The translations under genes and the position numbers were made by a program. A stretch of 64,000 bases of DNA, taken from positions 45,143-109,142 of the forward strand of contig NZ_LMOI01000005.1 of assembly GCF_001423525.1 (NCBI RefSeq), written 5' to 3'. This document shows positions 25,767 to 33,457 of the stretch, piece by piece (the first letter of the stretch is position 1; the number at the start of each line of letters is the position of its first letter). The DNA comes from Arthrobacter sp. Leaf137 (GTDB lineage Bacteria > Actinomycetota > Actinomycetes > Actinomycetales > Micrococcaceae). The notes under the pieces were generated by a model. That model saw nothing but the letters and a program-made list of their open reading frames with translations, was not told the DNA's origin and did not search any database.

Positions 25767-26303
25767 ATGAGCAGGATCTACATTCCCTACGGAACCACCG
25801 AGGGGCAGACGGCAAAGATCGCCGAGTTCATCGCGGACGTGTTCCAGGCACACGGCCATGACGCCACAGCGGCGGACATCAAGGACGCCGGCGATGCCAT
25901 CCCCGACGGGTACGACGCTGTGCTGGTGGGTGCCTCCGTCCACGTGGGCAAGCACGAGAAGTACGTTGGGGAGTTCGTCCGGAAGAACCGCGAAACCCTG
26001 GAGCGGCTGCCCTCCGCGCTGTTCTCGGTGAGCATGGCGGCGCACGGCGACACCGAAAGTGCCGAGGGCTACGTGGGCAAATTCGAGGACGAAACCGGGT
26101 GGCGGCCTGCGCAGGTGGGGCTGTTCAGCGGTGCCATCCCCTACACCCACTACGGGTTCGTCAAACGCCTCATCATGAAGCGGATCGCCAGCAGCCAGGG
26201 TTCAACGGACACGGACACGTCCCGCGATTACGTCTACACGGAGTGGGACGGCGTGAAGCATTTCGCGGAGGATTTCCTGGCGCGGCTCCAGCCGGCCACC
26301 TGA
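25767..26303 (+). CDS. flavodoxin-fold protein (HemG-like)
   Basis: 178 residues from ATG 25767, with GAGGAGG six to twelve bases upstream. The FMN phosphate loop reads YGTTEGQTAKIAEFIAD and the second flavin loop GASVHVGKHEKYVGEFVRKN, then VSMAAHGD and FSGAIPYTHYGFVKRLIMKRI, which is the layout of HemG-like protoporphyrinogen oxidase/flavodoxin-domain proteins. Those oxidise protoporphyrinogen or act as electron carriers. No haem genes are adjacent, so an exact substrate is not claimed. Monocistronic. Confidence 0.82.
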   Translation: MSRIYIPYGTTEGQTAKIAEFIADVFQAHGHDATAADIKDAGDAIPDGYDAVLVGASVHVGKHEKYVGEFVRKNRETLERLPSALFSVSMAAHGDTESAEGYVGKFEDETGWRPAQVGLFSGAIPYTHYGFVKRLIMKRIASSQGSTDTDTSRDYVYTEWDGVKHFAEDFLARLQPAT

Positions 26304-26421
26304 GTTTCCGGGCGCGGTCCGATTCCACATCACAGACGGACGGACGACGGCGTGAGGTTGCCGCCGCCGCCCGTCTTCCTGCCGTGGTGTTCGTGCCATC
26401 GGGCGAACCTCCGTGATCCAT

Positions 26422-27273
26422 CTACCGTGCTGCGGACTCCGCCGACTGGTCCTTCGGCGCGCGCGGCGTTGCCTGTTTTGCCTTGGGGCGGCGCTTCCCC
26501 CTCCGCCGGCGTTGGCCGGGGATGACGAACGGCGGCCGGGGAGCGCCGAGCTTCGGCCCGATCCAGTGCCGCCCGCCGATCAGGATCCCGGCGAGGGTGC
26601 CGAAGGCCCACGCGTGGGGGATCCCGATCTGGCCGACGGCACCACCTACGAAGCCCAGCGCGATGTAGACCACCGGAATAGCCAGCAGCAGTCCGTTCCT
26701 GATACCCAGGGGCGGCGGGAACCGGAAAAGCGCCCACCCCGCCAACGTGGCTGTGGCCAGAACGGCGGCACTGCCCGCTGTCGGTGAGAGCAGCAGCAGT
26801 TGCCACGCTCCTACCGCCAAGAGCACCAGCGCGCAGGCCGCGTTGATGAGCGCGAGCCGCCATCCGCCGTCGTACGTGCAGTCATCCCTGAGGACGCGCT
26901 TGCGGGACTGTCGGAACTCAGCACCCGCCGCCCGCCCGGACCAGACGTGCCCGCCGGCGATGCCGCCCACCAGGAACCCGACAAACCACGGTGCCGACGC
27001 CGGGACGGCCAGCCGGTCCGCCACATCGATGGAAATCAGGGTGAAGTAGTTCAGCAGGAGGGTCCACTGCATCACCACGAAAGCCCTGACAGATTGCGAG
27101 ACCACGCGGTACATGACGAACGCGTACACCGCGCCCACCGAGAGGAACGGCAGGGTTTGCAGAATCCTGCCTCCGGCCAGCCACGCGAACACTCCGAGCA
27201 CCACAGCGATCAGGGTGCCGTAGAAAATCCGCCCGGCCCACACGTCCTTCTTCAATAAGTCCTTAACCCCCAC
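26422..27273 (-). CDS. multi-pass membrane protein of unknown function
   Basis: 283 residues starting GTG at 27273 (VGVKDLLKKDVW); TACCCT lies seven bases upstream, so a leaderless mRNA is likely. Seven or so hydrophobic segments (RIFYGTLIAVVLGVFAWLAG first, FGTLAGILIGGRHW last), with a basic, Pro/Lys/Arg-rich cytoplasmic tail of about 45 residues (RRRRGKRRPKAKQ). The longer 448-codon frame extends into the LysR gene on the same strand in another frame and is rejected. No recognised family. It lies 20 bases after the LysR stop. Confidence 0.6.
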   Translation of the reverse strand: MGVKDLLKKDVWAGRIFYGTLIAVVLGVFAWLAGGRILQTLPFLSVGAVYAFVMYRVVSQSVRAFVVMQWTLLLNYFTLISIDVADRLAVPASAPWFVGFLVGGIAGGHVWSGRAAGAEFRQSRKRVLRDDCTYDGGWRLALINAACALVLLAVGAWQLLLLSPTAGSAAVLATATLAGWALFRFPPPLGIRNGLLLAIPVVYIALGFVGGAVGQIGIPHAWAFGTLAGILIGGRHWIGPKLGAPRPPFVIPGQRRRRGKRRPKAKQATPRAPKDQSAESAAR

Positions 27274-27293
27274 AGGTCCAAGGGTAGGGGAAC

Positions 27294-28232
27294 CTAGAGG
27301 TAGTCGCCGGCCCGTTCGCGGGCGATCTCCAGCAGTGTGGTCTGGAAGGCCACTTCGGCCGGGGCGTAGACCTTGTCCTGCCGCTGGGCGAGCAGGACGC
27401 GGCGCAGCGGCGCTTCGTCGCCAAGGCTGAGCACGCGGACGTCGGGGTGTTGAAGCGCGACGGCGGTTTTGGGCACCATGGCCACGCCCATACCCACGCT
27501 CACCATGGCCTGGGCTTCCTGGTAGTCGTTGGCGAGGAACCCGATGGCCGGTTCGAACCCGGCGTCGTGGGCGGAGCGTTGCAGGACCTCCACCACCGGG
27601 TGCGCCTCCGCGCGGACAATCCAGGACTCGTTGCGCAGGTCCTCCATGCTCACCTGTTCCTTCCCGGCCAGCGGGTGGCTGGCCGCCACCAGGATGACGG
27701 TGCTCTCGCGGAACACCTCGGTGACGCGGATGGAATCGTTCTGGAACCTGTTCCACGGGTAATCCCACAGCAGGCAGAGGCCCGTCACCCCGGACTGCAG
27801 GTCTGCCACGAGCTCGTCGAAGCGGGCGCTGCGCAGCGACAGGCTGATGGCCGGGTACCGCTTCTTGAAGGCGCGGATGACGATGGGCAGGAAGGACCCC
27901 GCCAGCGTGGGGAACGTGCCCACCGTCAGGGCGCCGCGCTTGAGGCCGGCGATCTGGTCCAGGTCTGACTGGGCTGCCTTCATCTGGCGCAGGATCTGGC
28001 GTGCGTGCCCGGCCAGCACCTGGCCCGCCTCGGTGGGCACCACCCCGCGGGAGCGGCGGGTCAGGAGCGGCTGCCCCACTTCCTGCTCCAGCTTGCGCAA
28101 TTGTTGGGACACCGCGGACGGCGAATACATCATAAGGTCCGCCGCAGCGGTGATGGAACCCTGCTCCACCACCTCCAGCAGCACCGCCAGGCGTCGAACA
28201 TCGAAAAGTTGCGCCTCGTCATCGTGAAGCAT
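27294..28232 (-). CDS. LysR-family transcriptional regulator
   Basis: 312 residues. The N-terminal helix-turn-helix is textbook (RRLAVLLEVVEQGSITAAAD followed by LMMYSPSAVSQQLRKLEQEVG), followed by a periplasmic-binding-like effector domain with an LTVGTFPTLAGSFLP start. It is divergent from the PrpF/MatC-like pair and most likely activates it on sensing a small organic acid. A T-N11-A palindrome at 28379 is in the shared promoter gap. The domain length is normal. Confidence 0.88.
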   Translation of the reverse strand: MLHDDEAQLFDVRRLAVLLEVVEQGSITAAADLMMYSPSAVSQQLRKLEQEVGQPLLTRRSRGVVPTEAGQVLAGHARQILRQMKAAQSDLDQIAGLKRGALTVGTFPTLAGSFLPIVIRAFKKRYPAISLSLRSARFDELVADLQSGVTGLCLLWDYPWNRFQNDSIRVTEVFRESTVILVAASHPLAGKEQVSMEDLRNESWIVRAEAHPVVEVLQRSAHDAGFEPAIGFLANDYQEAQAMVSVGMGVAMVPKTAVALQHPDVRVLSLGDEAPLRRVLLAQRQDKVYAPAEVAFQTTLLEIARERAGDYL

Positions 28233-28378
28233 TGCTTTACCCCTGGACGTAATTGGTTAAAACGGTTCATGCGGACCGGTATCCCTGCGGTAGCAACGGC
28301 GCAAGCTGCACCGTATGTGGCCAATAGCCAGCGAAAAGAGTCAGCAACCACAGTGATTGAAGCAATGCTACATCCCCC

Positions 28379-28391
28379 TTCAATTATTGAA
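28379..28391. promoter_or_regulatory. LysR-type T-N11-A palindrome
   Basis: TTCAATTATTGAA is an inverted repeat (TTCAA/TTGAA) with the T-N11-A spacing of LysR boxes. It lies 147 bases from the LysR start and 84 from the PrpF start. Confidence 0.5.
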
Positions 28392-28474
28392 CATTGTCTT
28401 AATTTGTGATCCGGATCAATCTTTTATCAGGGCCCCTCGCAGTAACCGAGGCAATGAGGAGATGTGAAAGACCA

Positions 28475-29608
28475 ATGAAGATCGAAGCAGAGTGGATGCG
28501 CGGAGGCACCAGCAAGTGCTGGGTGTTTGAAGCCGGCCATCTGGGCGAAGGCACCAGCCTGGACGCGCTGCTCCCCCGCGTATTCGGCAGCCCGGACTCG
28601 CGGCAGATCGACGGCGTTGGCGGGGCAACCTCCACCACCAGCAAGGCCATGATCCTGCACCGTCCCGACGACGAGGGCATCGACGTCGACTTCACCTTCG
28701 CCCAGGTTGGCATTGAGGAAGCCGCCGTGGACTGGGGCAGCAACTGCGGAAACTGTTCCGCCGTGGTTGGCCTCTACGCCATCGAAAAGGGCTGGGTGGT
28801 TCCCGGCGGCGACGTCACCAGGATTGTCACCCGCAACACCAACACCGGCCAGGTCATCGTCCAGCGGGTAGCCACCCCCGCCGGCGCCCTGCCCATCGTC
28901 CCCGACGCGCAGATGCCGGGCGTCCCGTTCCCCGGCTACCGCGTGGGGCTCGGCTTCCAGGATCCTGCCGGGAAAACCACCGGTGCGCTGCTGCCCACCG
29001 GATCGGCCACGGACACCATCACCGCCGGCGGAACCCGGTGGACGGTATCCATGGTGGACGCCGGCGCCCCCGTGGTGATCGTCCGCGCCGAGGACCTCGG
29101 CCTGGACCCCGCCCGCTACGAAAGTTGGCTGCCCGGCGTCGAACTCCAGCTCGACACCCTGGACCAGATCCGCCGCCAGGCCGCCGTCCGCATGGGCCTG
29201 GCCGCCACCACCGCCAGCGCGGCGCGGGCCATCCCGAAGCTCGCTGTCGCCGCAGCCCCCGCTCCGGCGGGTTCGTCTCCGGCAGAAGCGGAAGCCAGCG
29301 ACCTCAACGTCATGATGCTCTCGATGGGCCGGCCCCACCCGGCGCTGGCCATCACCGGCAGCATCGCGCTGACCCTGGCAGCCCGCACACCGGGCACCGT
29401 CCTGCACCAGATGACAGGCGGCACCCAAGGTGCCGCACTGAAGCTGCGGACCCCCGCCGGGGTCCTCGAAACCTGGACCGAAGAGAACGACGGCGGAGTG
29501 CTCGTCGGCGTCGACCGCACGGCCCGGACCATTGCCACCACCGTTATCCACCTCCCCGAGGCCCTCGGCAACGCTGCCGAGGAAGCCCTCGCGGGAGCCA
29601 CTCGATGA
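28475..29608 (+). CDS. PrpF-family isomerase/tautomerase
   Basis: 377 residues from MKIEAEWMRGGTSKCWVF (ATG 28475; GAGGAG about 14 bases upstream). The opening MRGGTSKC and the segment DWGSNCGNCSAVVGLYAIE are PrpF-family marks; paired Cys/Ser/Asn residues hold the acid-base pair in this diaminopimelate-epimerase-like fold. Family members isomerise 2-methylaconitate, 4-oxalomesaconate or methylitaconate. With a MatC-like carrier 12 bases downstream, it probably acts on an imported di/tricarboxylate. Which one cannot be told. Confidence 0.85.
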   Translation: MKIEAEWMRGGTSKCWVFEAGHLGEGTSLDALLPRVFGSPDSRQIDGVGGATSTTSKAMILHRPDDEGIDVDFTFAQVGIEEAAVDWGSNCGNCSAVVGLYAIEKGWVVPGGDVTRIVTRNTNTGQVIVQRVATPAGALPIVPDAQMPGVPFPGYRVGLGFQDPAGKTTGALLPTGSATDTITAGGTRWTVSMVDAGAPVVIVRAEDLGLDPARYESWLPGVELQLDTLDQIRRQAAVRMGLAATTASAARAIPKLAVAAAPAPAGSSPAEAEASDLNVMMLSMGRPHPALAITGSIALTLAARTPGTVLHQMTGGTQGAALKLRTPAGVLETWTEENDGGVLVGVDRTARTIATTVIHLPEALGNAAEEALAGATR

Positions 29609-29620
29609 GGAGTAACCGCC

Positions 29621-31078
29621 ATGACTAACACCGTGCAGCAGCCCACCAGCACCGTTGAGGAAACCCGGGACCAGCAGTCACCGGACCAGAGGTCACCGCG
29701 TCCCAACCGCCGCCGCCGTATCCTGCTGATGGCGGTGGTGGGCATCACACTCCTGGGCGCGCTTGCCCTGTTCCTGGCGGGAGGCGTCTTCAACCAGGCG
29801 CCAACCGCAGGATCGGAGCCGAGCATGACCGCAGTGCAGATCATCCCGCTGATCATCCTGGTGGTGATGTTCGTCGTCGCCACCAAGTGGCCGCTCAACA
29901 TCGGCGTGATGGGGCTGGTAGCGTCCTTCGGCGTCGGCTATTTCATGCTGGGCATGACCGACAAGGAGATCCTGGCGGACTTCCCGGCCAACATCGTCAT
30001 CACCATCATCGGCGTCACCTACTTCTTCAGCATGGCGCAGCGCAACGGCACCATCGACATCATTGTCCAGTCCTGCGTCCGCATGGTCCGGGGCAAGACG
30101 CTCCTGCTCCCCTGGGTGTTCTTCCTGATGGCCGCAGCACTGACCTCGCTGGGCACCTTCTCCCCCGCCGCCGTCGCGCTTCTTGCACCCGCAGCCATCG
30201 GCCTGGCCTATGAGTCCCGCATCCACCCGGTAGTGATGGGCGCGTTCCTCATCAACGGCGCCCACGCCGGCGGCTTCTCCCCGCTCTCCGTGGCCGGCGT
30301 GCTGGTGCACGACATCGCGGTGAAGAACGGCTTCCCCATCTCACAGGGCGCACTGTTCACCGCCAGCTTCGCGATCAACCTGATCCTCTCCGTACTGACC
30401 GTGGTGCTGTTCGCCCTGCTGGGCAAGCTGCGCGAAGGCGACGGCCAGCACGCCGACCTCGAAACAGGCAGCACCGGCCGCCCGCACGGCCAGCAGATCC
30501 TGACCCTGGTACTGATCGTCGCCATGCTGGTCTGCGCACTGGGCTTCCACATGCCCATCGGCTTCGTGGCCCTCTCCGCAGGCCTCCTGCTGGCCTTCGT
30601 CAACATCAAGGAACACCAGACCTTCATCGGCGGCATCTCCTGGTCCACCGTCCTGCTGGTGGCCGGCATGATCACCTACGTATCCCTCCTGCAGCACGTG
30701 GGCGTCATCGACACCCTCGCCGAGCAGGCCCTCGCCCTGGGCGCACCGCTGCTGGTGGCGCTGGTGCTCTGCTACGTGATCGGCGTCGGCTCGGCCTTCG
30801 CCTCCTCAACGGCGCTGCTCACCGCGTTCATCCCGCTGGCCGGACCGCTACTGGCCACCAGCTCGCTGAGCGCCTCCGGCACGGTGGCGGCCCTGGCCAT
30901 CGCGGCCACCGTTGTGGACGTCTCCCCGTTCTCCACCGACGGCGCCCTGGTGGTGGCCAACGCCCGTGAGAACGACCGCCAGCGTGTGTACAAGCAGCTG
31001 ATGATGTACGCCGGCGGCGTGGTGCTGGTTGCCCCGGCACTGGCCTGGGTCCTGTTGGTTCCCACCGGCATCATGTAA
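29621..31078 (+). CDS. SLC13/MatC-like dicarboxylate transporter
   Basis: 485 residues, with a polar N-terminal ~35 residues, then about twelve membrane segments. The first half (IIPLIILVVMFVVATKWPLN, FPANIVITIIGVTYFFSMA) resembles the MatC/ArsB-type ion-transporter superfamily, and SLGTFSPAAVALLAPAAIGLA and VVDVSPFSTDGALVVANA are the helix-hairpin repeats that bind carboxylates. It is likely to take up a di- or tricarboxylate for PrpF. It ends before a clear terminator at 31154. Confidence 0.82.
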   Translation: MTNTVQQPTSTVEETRDQQSPDQRSPRPNRRRRILLMAVVGITLLGALALFLAGGVFNQAPTAGSEPSMTAVQIIPLIILVVMFVVATKWPLNIGVMGLVASFGVGYFMLGMTDKEILADFPANIVITIIGVTYFFSMAQRNGTIDIIVQSCVRMVRGKTLLLPWVFFLMAAALTSLGTFSPAAVALLAPAAIGLAYESRIHPVVMGAFLINGAHAGGFSPLSVAGVLVHDIAVKNGFPISQGALFTASFAINLILSVLTVVLFALLGKLREGDGQHADLETGSTGRPHGQQILTLVLIVAMLVCALGFHMPIGFVALSAGLLLAFVNIKEHQTFIGGISWSTVLLVAGMITYVSLLQHVGVIDTLAEQALALGAPLLVALVLCYVIGVGSAFASSTALLTAFIPLAGPLLATSSLSASGTVAALAIAATVVDVSPFSTDGALVVANARENDRQRVYKQLMMYAGGVVLVAPALAWVLLVPTGIM

Positions 31079-31153
31079 GCCCGGATGCCGCTCCCGCACT
31101 CCCTTCGCAACAGGAACCCCGAAAGTCGGGCGCAGGAGCGCGCATCCGTCAGT

Positions 31154-31188
31154 CAAAAGGCAGGACCCTCCAGGGGGCCTGCCTTTTG
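31154..31188. terminator. rho-independent-type terminator of the PrpF/MatC pair
   Basis: CAAAAGGCAGG pairs perfectly with CCTGCCTTTTG around a GC-rich loop; the T-run falls inside the stem. It lies 76 bases past the transporter stop. Confidence 0.7.
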
Positions 31189-31272
31189 GCATGTGCGGCT
31201 GCCGCGGGCCGCAGCCCGTAACCGGCGCTGCTCCCGGCTGCGGCCTGCTGCCGCTCCGGCTAGGATCGCGGC

Positions 31273-32424
31273 ATGGGGTCAGCGGAGGAGTTGTTCGAAG
31301 GAAACCCAACAGGATTGCCGGAGCCCATGGCGCGCGGCAGTGCAACCTACCGGCTGGCGTCGGACCCGGCCCCACCCGTCAGGCACCTTGGCGGCTACGA
31401 GCGGTTTGTTGAGTTCTGCACGGGCCAGGGCGTCGAGGCCGGGGAGCTCGCCGCGGATCCGATCAGGCTCTTTCGGTTCCTGCGCGATGTGGGCCAGGAC
31501 ATCGCGGACGACGCAGCCCTCAAGCATGCGGCGGGCGTGTTTGCGGGCAACGCCCTCGCGAGTGCCAGGCCGGACGCGGAATGGACAGCGTACGAGGGCG
31601 CGCCCGCCATGGTGGGAACGGAAGACCTGCGGTTCGAAGTTGACCGCCTGCTCGACGCCCTGCGCGAAGTGGACGAGGCAGCGCTCCAGGGGTTCATCGC
31701 CAAGGTGTCCGAGTGGTCCGGGGACCAGCCCGATCCGCCGATGATGCAGCCGCAGCCGAAGTCCCTGCCAGCAGCCCGCGCCTATGTCCGGCCCACACTG
31801 CCGGAGGATAGGTACTACGCCGAAGACGGCACTGCCATCCCCTACGGCCGGAGGTGGGGCGATGGACCACCTGACCCGGATTCGTACAGTGTGGACAGCC
31901 ACACCGAGAGGTTCGCGGGGCTGCACCTGGTGGCCCGCGCCCTCATCGATCACCTGGTGGCCGTGTACGACGTGGAGGTCCGCGAGGACAACGCGGTGGC
32001 TGCCGACCTGCTGGTGGACGTCAGGGACGTGGTGGCCCCCATCAAAGTCACGCCGCGGGCTTCCGGCGCAGCCCCGCTGACATTTGTGCTGACCGGCTAC
32101 CCGGGAGTTGTGGTCCACGCCGGGATGCTGCACAGCTTCCCTTTTCCCGTGTGTGGCTGCGATGCGTGCGACGAGACCGTCCTGACCGAGGCCGACAGGC
32201 TGGAGCGGCTGGTTCTCAGCGTGGCAGCCGGCGGATATGCCGAACGCTACCCGGTGGGACGCCGGCGGTGGCGGGAATATGCACTGACAGCGTTCGACGG
32301 ATCCGGCGCTGAAAGCGGCAAAGGCGAGCCCGGCCCCATCGACGAAGCCATACTCCACAAGGCGGAAATCCGGCTCAGGGACGTCCAGGGCGGCTGGGCT
32401 CCCTGGCCGCTGCGGCAGCGCTGA
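31273..32424 (+). CDS. DUF6226-domain protein with N-terminal extension
   Basis: 383 residues. The C-terminal ~220 residues (from AYVRPTLPEDRYYAEDG) resemble DUF6226: RFAGLHLVARALIDHLVAVY, LTFVLTGYPGVVVHAGML, FPFPVCGCDACDETVLTEAD and AAGGYAERY, including a CxxC-type pair that might bind metal. The N-terminal ~165 residues form a separate helical domain that I do not recognise. Function of the family is unknown. TAGGAT lies six bases before the ATG, so the transcript is probably leaderless. A GACG hairpin follows the stop. Confidence 0.7.
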   Translation: MGSAEELFEGNPTGLPEPMARGSATYRLASDPAPPVRHLGGYERFVEFCTGQGVEAGELAADPIRLFRFLRDVGQDIADDAALKHAAGVFAGNALASARPDAEWTAYEGAPAMVGTEDLRFEVDRLLDALREVDEAALQGFIAKVSEWSGDQPDPPMMQPQPKSLPAARAYVRPTLPEDRYYAEDGTAIPYGRRWGDGPPDPDSYSVDSHTERFAGLHLVARALIDHLVAVYDVEVREDNAVAADLLVDVRDVVAPIKVTPRASGAAPLTFVLTGYPGVVVHAGMLHSFPFPVCGCDACDETVLTEADRLERLVLSVAAGGYAERYPVGRRRWREYALTAFDGSGAESGKGEPGPIDEAILHKAEIRLRDVQGGWAPWPLRQR

Positions 32425-32444
32425 GGACCGGGGCAAGGCACTGA

Positions 32445-32490
32445 CGGAAGCGTACGACGGCGGGCGCCCACCCGGCGTCGTACGCTTCCG
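32445..32490. terminator. GACG-family hairpin after the DUF6226 gene
   Basis: CGGAAGCGTACGACGGCGGG pairs with CCCGGCGTCGTACGCTTCCG (one mismatch) around CGCCCA, 20 bases past the stop. TTCT follows. Same core as the copies at 8087 and 25610. Confidence 0.62.
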
Positions 32491-32568
32491 TTCTGGTGCG
32501 CGGGGCCGCAGCCCGCAAACGGCGCACCGCTACACTGGCGGATACCAGCCATCACAGGGGGAAGTGCA

Positions 32569-32802
32569 GTGCTGAACAATTTTCGCGAGGCAGCGGAGGC
32601 CAGGCGGGCAACACAGGGGCGCCGGCTGTACGGCTACGTCTCCGCGGCCATCATTGTCGTTTTGATCCTGGCGGTCATTTTCTGGAGCCTGCCTCTGTGG
32701 CTGTTCATCGTCATCGTGGTGGCCGGGATTGCGCTGGACATCGTGCTGCTCCGCAAATGGGTCGCAGAGGACCTTCTCAGCAAGTCCAGAGCCGGGCAGT
32801 AG
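32569..32802 (+). CDS. small two-TM membrane protein of unknown function
   Basis: 77 residues from GTG 32569, with AGGGGGAAG nine or so bases upstream. Two closely spaced hydrophobic helices (YGYVSAAIIVVLILAVIFW, LWLFIVIVVAGIALDIVLL) follow a basic, helical N-terminus. Not recognised. It stands alone between two plus-strand genes and could be a small membrane regulator. Confidence 0.62.
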   Translation: MLNNFREAAEARRATQGRRLYGYVSAAIIVVLILAVIFWSLPLWLFIVIVVAGIALDIVLLRKWVAEDLLSKSRAGQ

Positions 32803-32902
32803 CACCAGGGCCTTGCTGACCGGGAAGCACCCGGCCCGGAACGCAGCGTCACACAACGTGACGGCACCCGTATCCGGCCGGGCAACGCCCTACCCTTGAC
32901 AG

Positions 32903-33457
32903 GTGACTTTGACTACGATCCGCACCGCCGCCGCGAGCTCCCTCGCCGCCGCCGGTCTCCTGTTGACCCTTGCCGCCTGTTCCACGCCGGCCGCCACCCA
33001 GCCTTCCTCTTCCGCCCCCGCCTCCTCCGCGAGCGCATCCGCCAGCGCCGATGCCGGCCCCTGCACCGGTGTGAAGGTCATTGTCGATTCCGGTTCGCTG
33101 GACCAGGCCGCCGCGGACACCTCCGTCTGCGTGGACGCGAACGGACCCACCCTGGCCTCGGACGTGCTGGGCAAAGCTGACGTGAAGATCGAAGGCACCG
33201 CCAAGTACCCCACGAGCTTCGCCTGCCGCGTCAACGGTGTGCCCGCTGCGGACTTCGACATCAGGCACAAGGGCGGAACTGTCCGCGAAGCGTGCGATGA
33301 CAAAAACACCGTCTCCTACTGGGCCCTTTGGGTGAAGCCCGCCGCCGGCACGTGGGGCTACGCGCAGGAAGGCTTGGACAGCCTCAAGCTCAACCCGGGC
33401 GAAAGCCTTGAACTGCTCTACACGGTGGACAACGAACCGGCGGCCCCCGCGGCATGA
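32903..33457 (+). CDS. DUF4430-domain lipoprotein, likely ECF transporter partner
   Basis: 184 residues from GTG 32903 (TACCCT six bases upstream: leaderless). A lipoprotein signal is visible (LLLTLAAC with the Cys at about residue 26), then a Ser/Ala-rich linker and a DUF4430 domain (VKVIVDSGSLDQAAADTSVC followed by a variable loop, VSYWALWVKPAAGTWGYAQEG, ESLELLYTVDN). DUF4430 is related to the cobalamin-binding beta domain of intrinsic factor/transcobalamin, so a vitamin-binding role is plausible. It overlaps the ECF transporter gene as ATGA, strongly suggesting that it supplies substrate to it. Confidence 0.8.
   Translation: MTLTTIRTAAASSLAAAGLLLTLAACSTPAATQPSSSAPASSASASASADAGPCTGVKVIVDSGSLDQAAADTSVCVDANGPTLASDVLGKADVKIEGTAKYPTSFACRVNGVPAADFDIRHKGGTVREACDDKNTVSYWALWVKPAAGTWGYAQEGLDSLKLNPGESLELLYTVDNEPAAPAA

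Noticed and set aside
26337..26385. Further member of the GACG hairpin family
   Set aside because: The stem has several mismatches and a long loop. It is too weak to list as a terminator.
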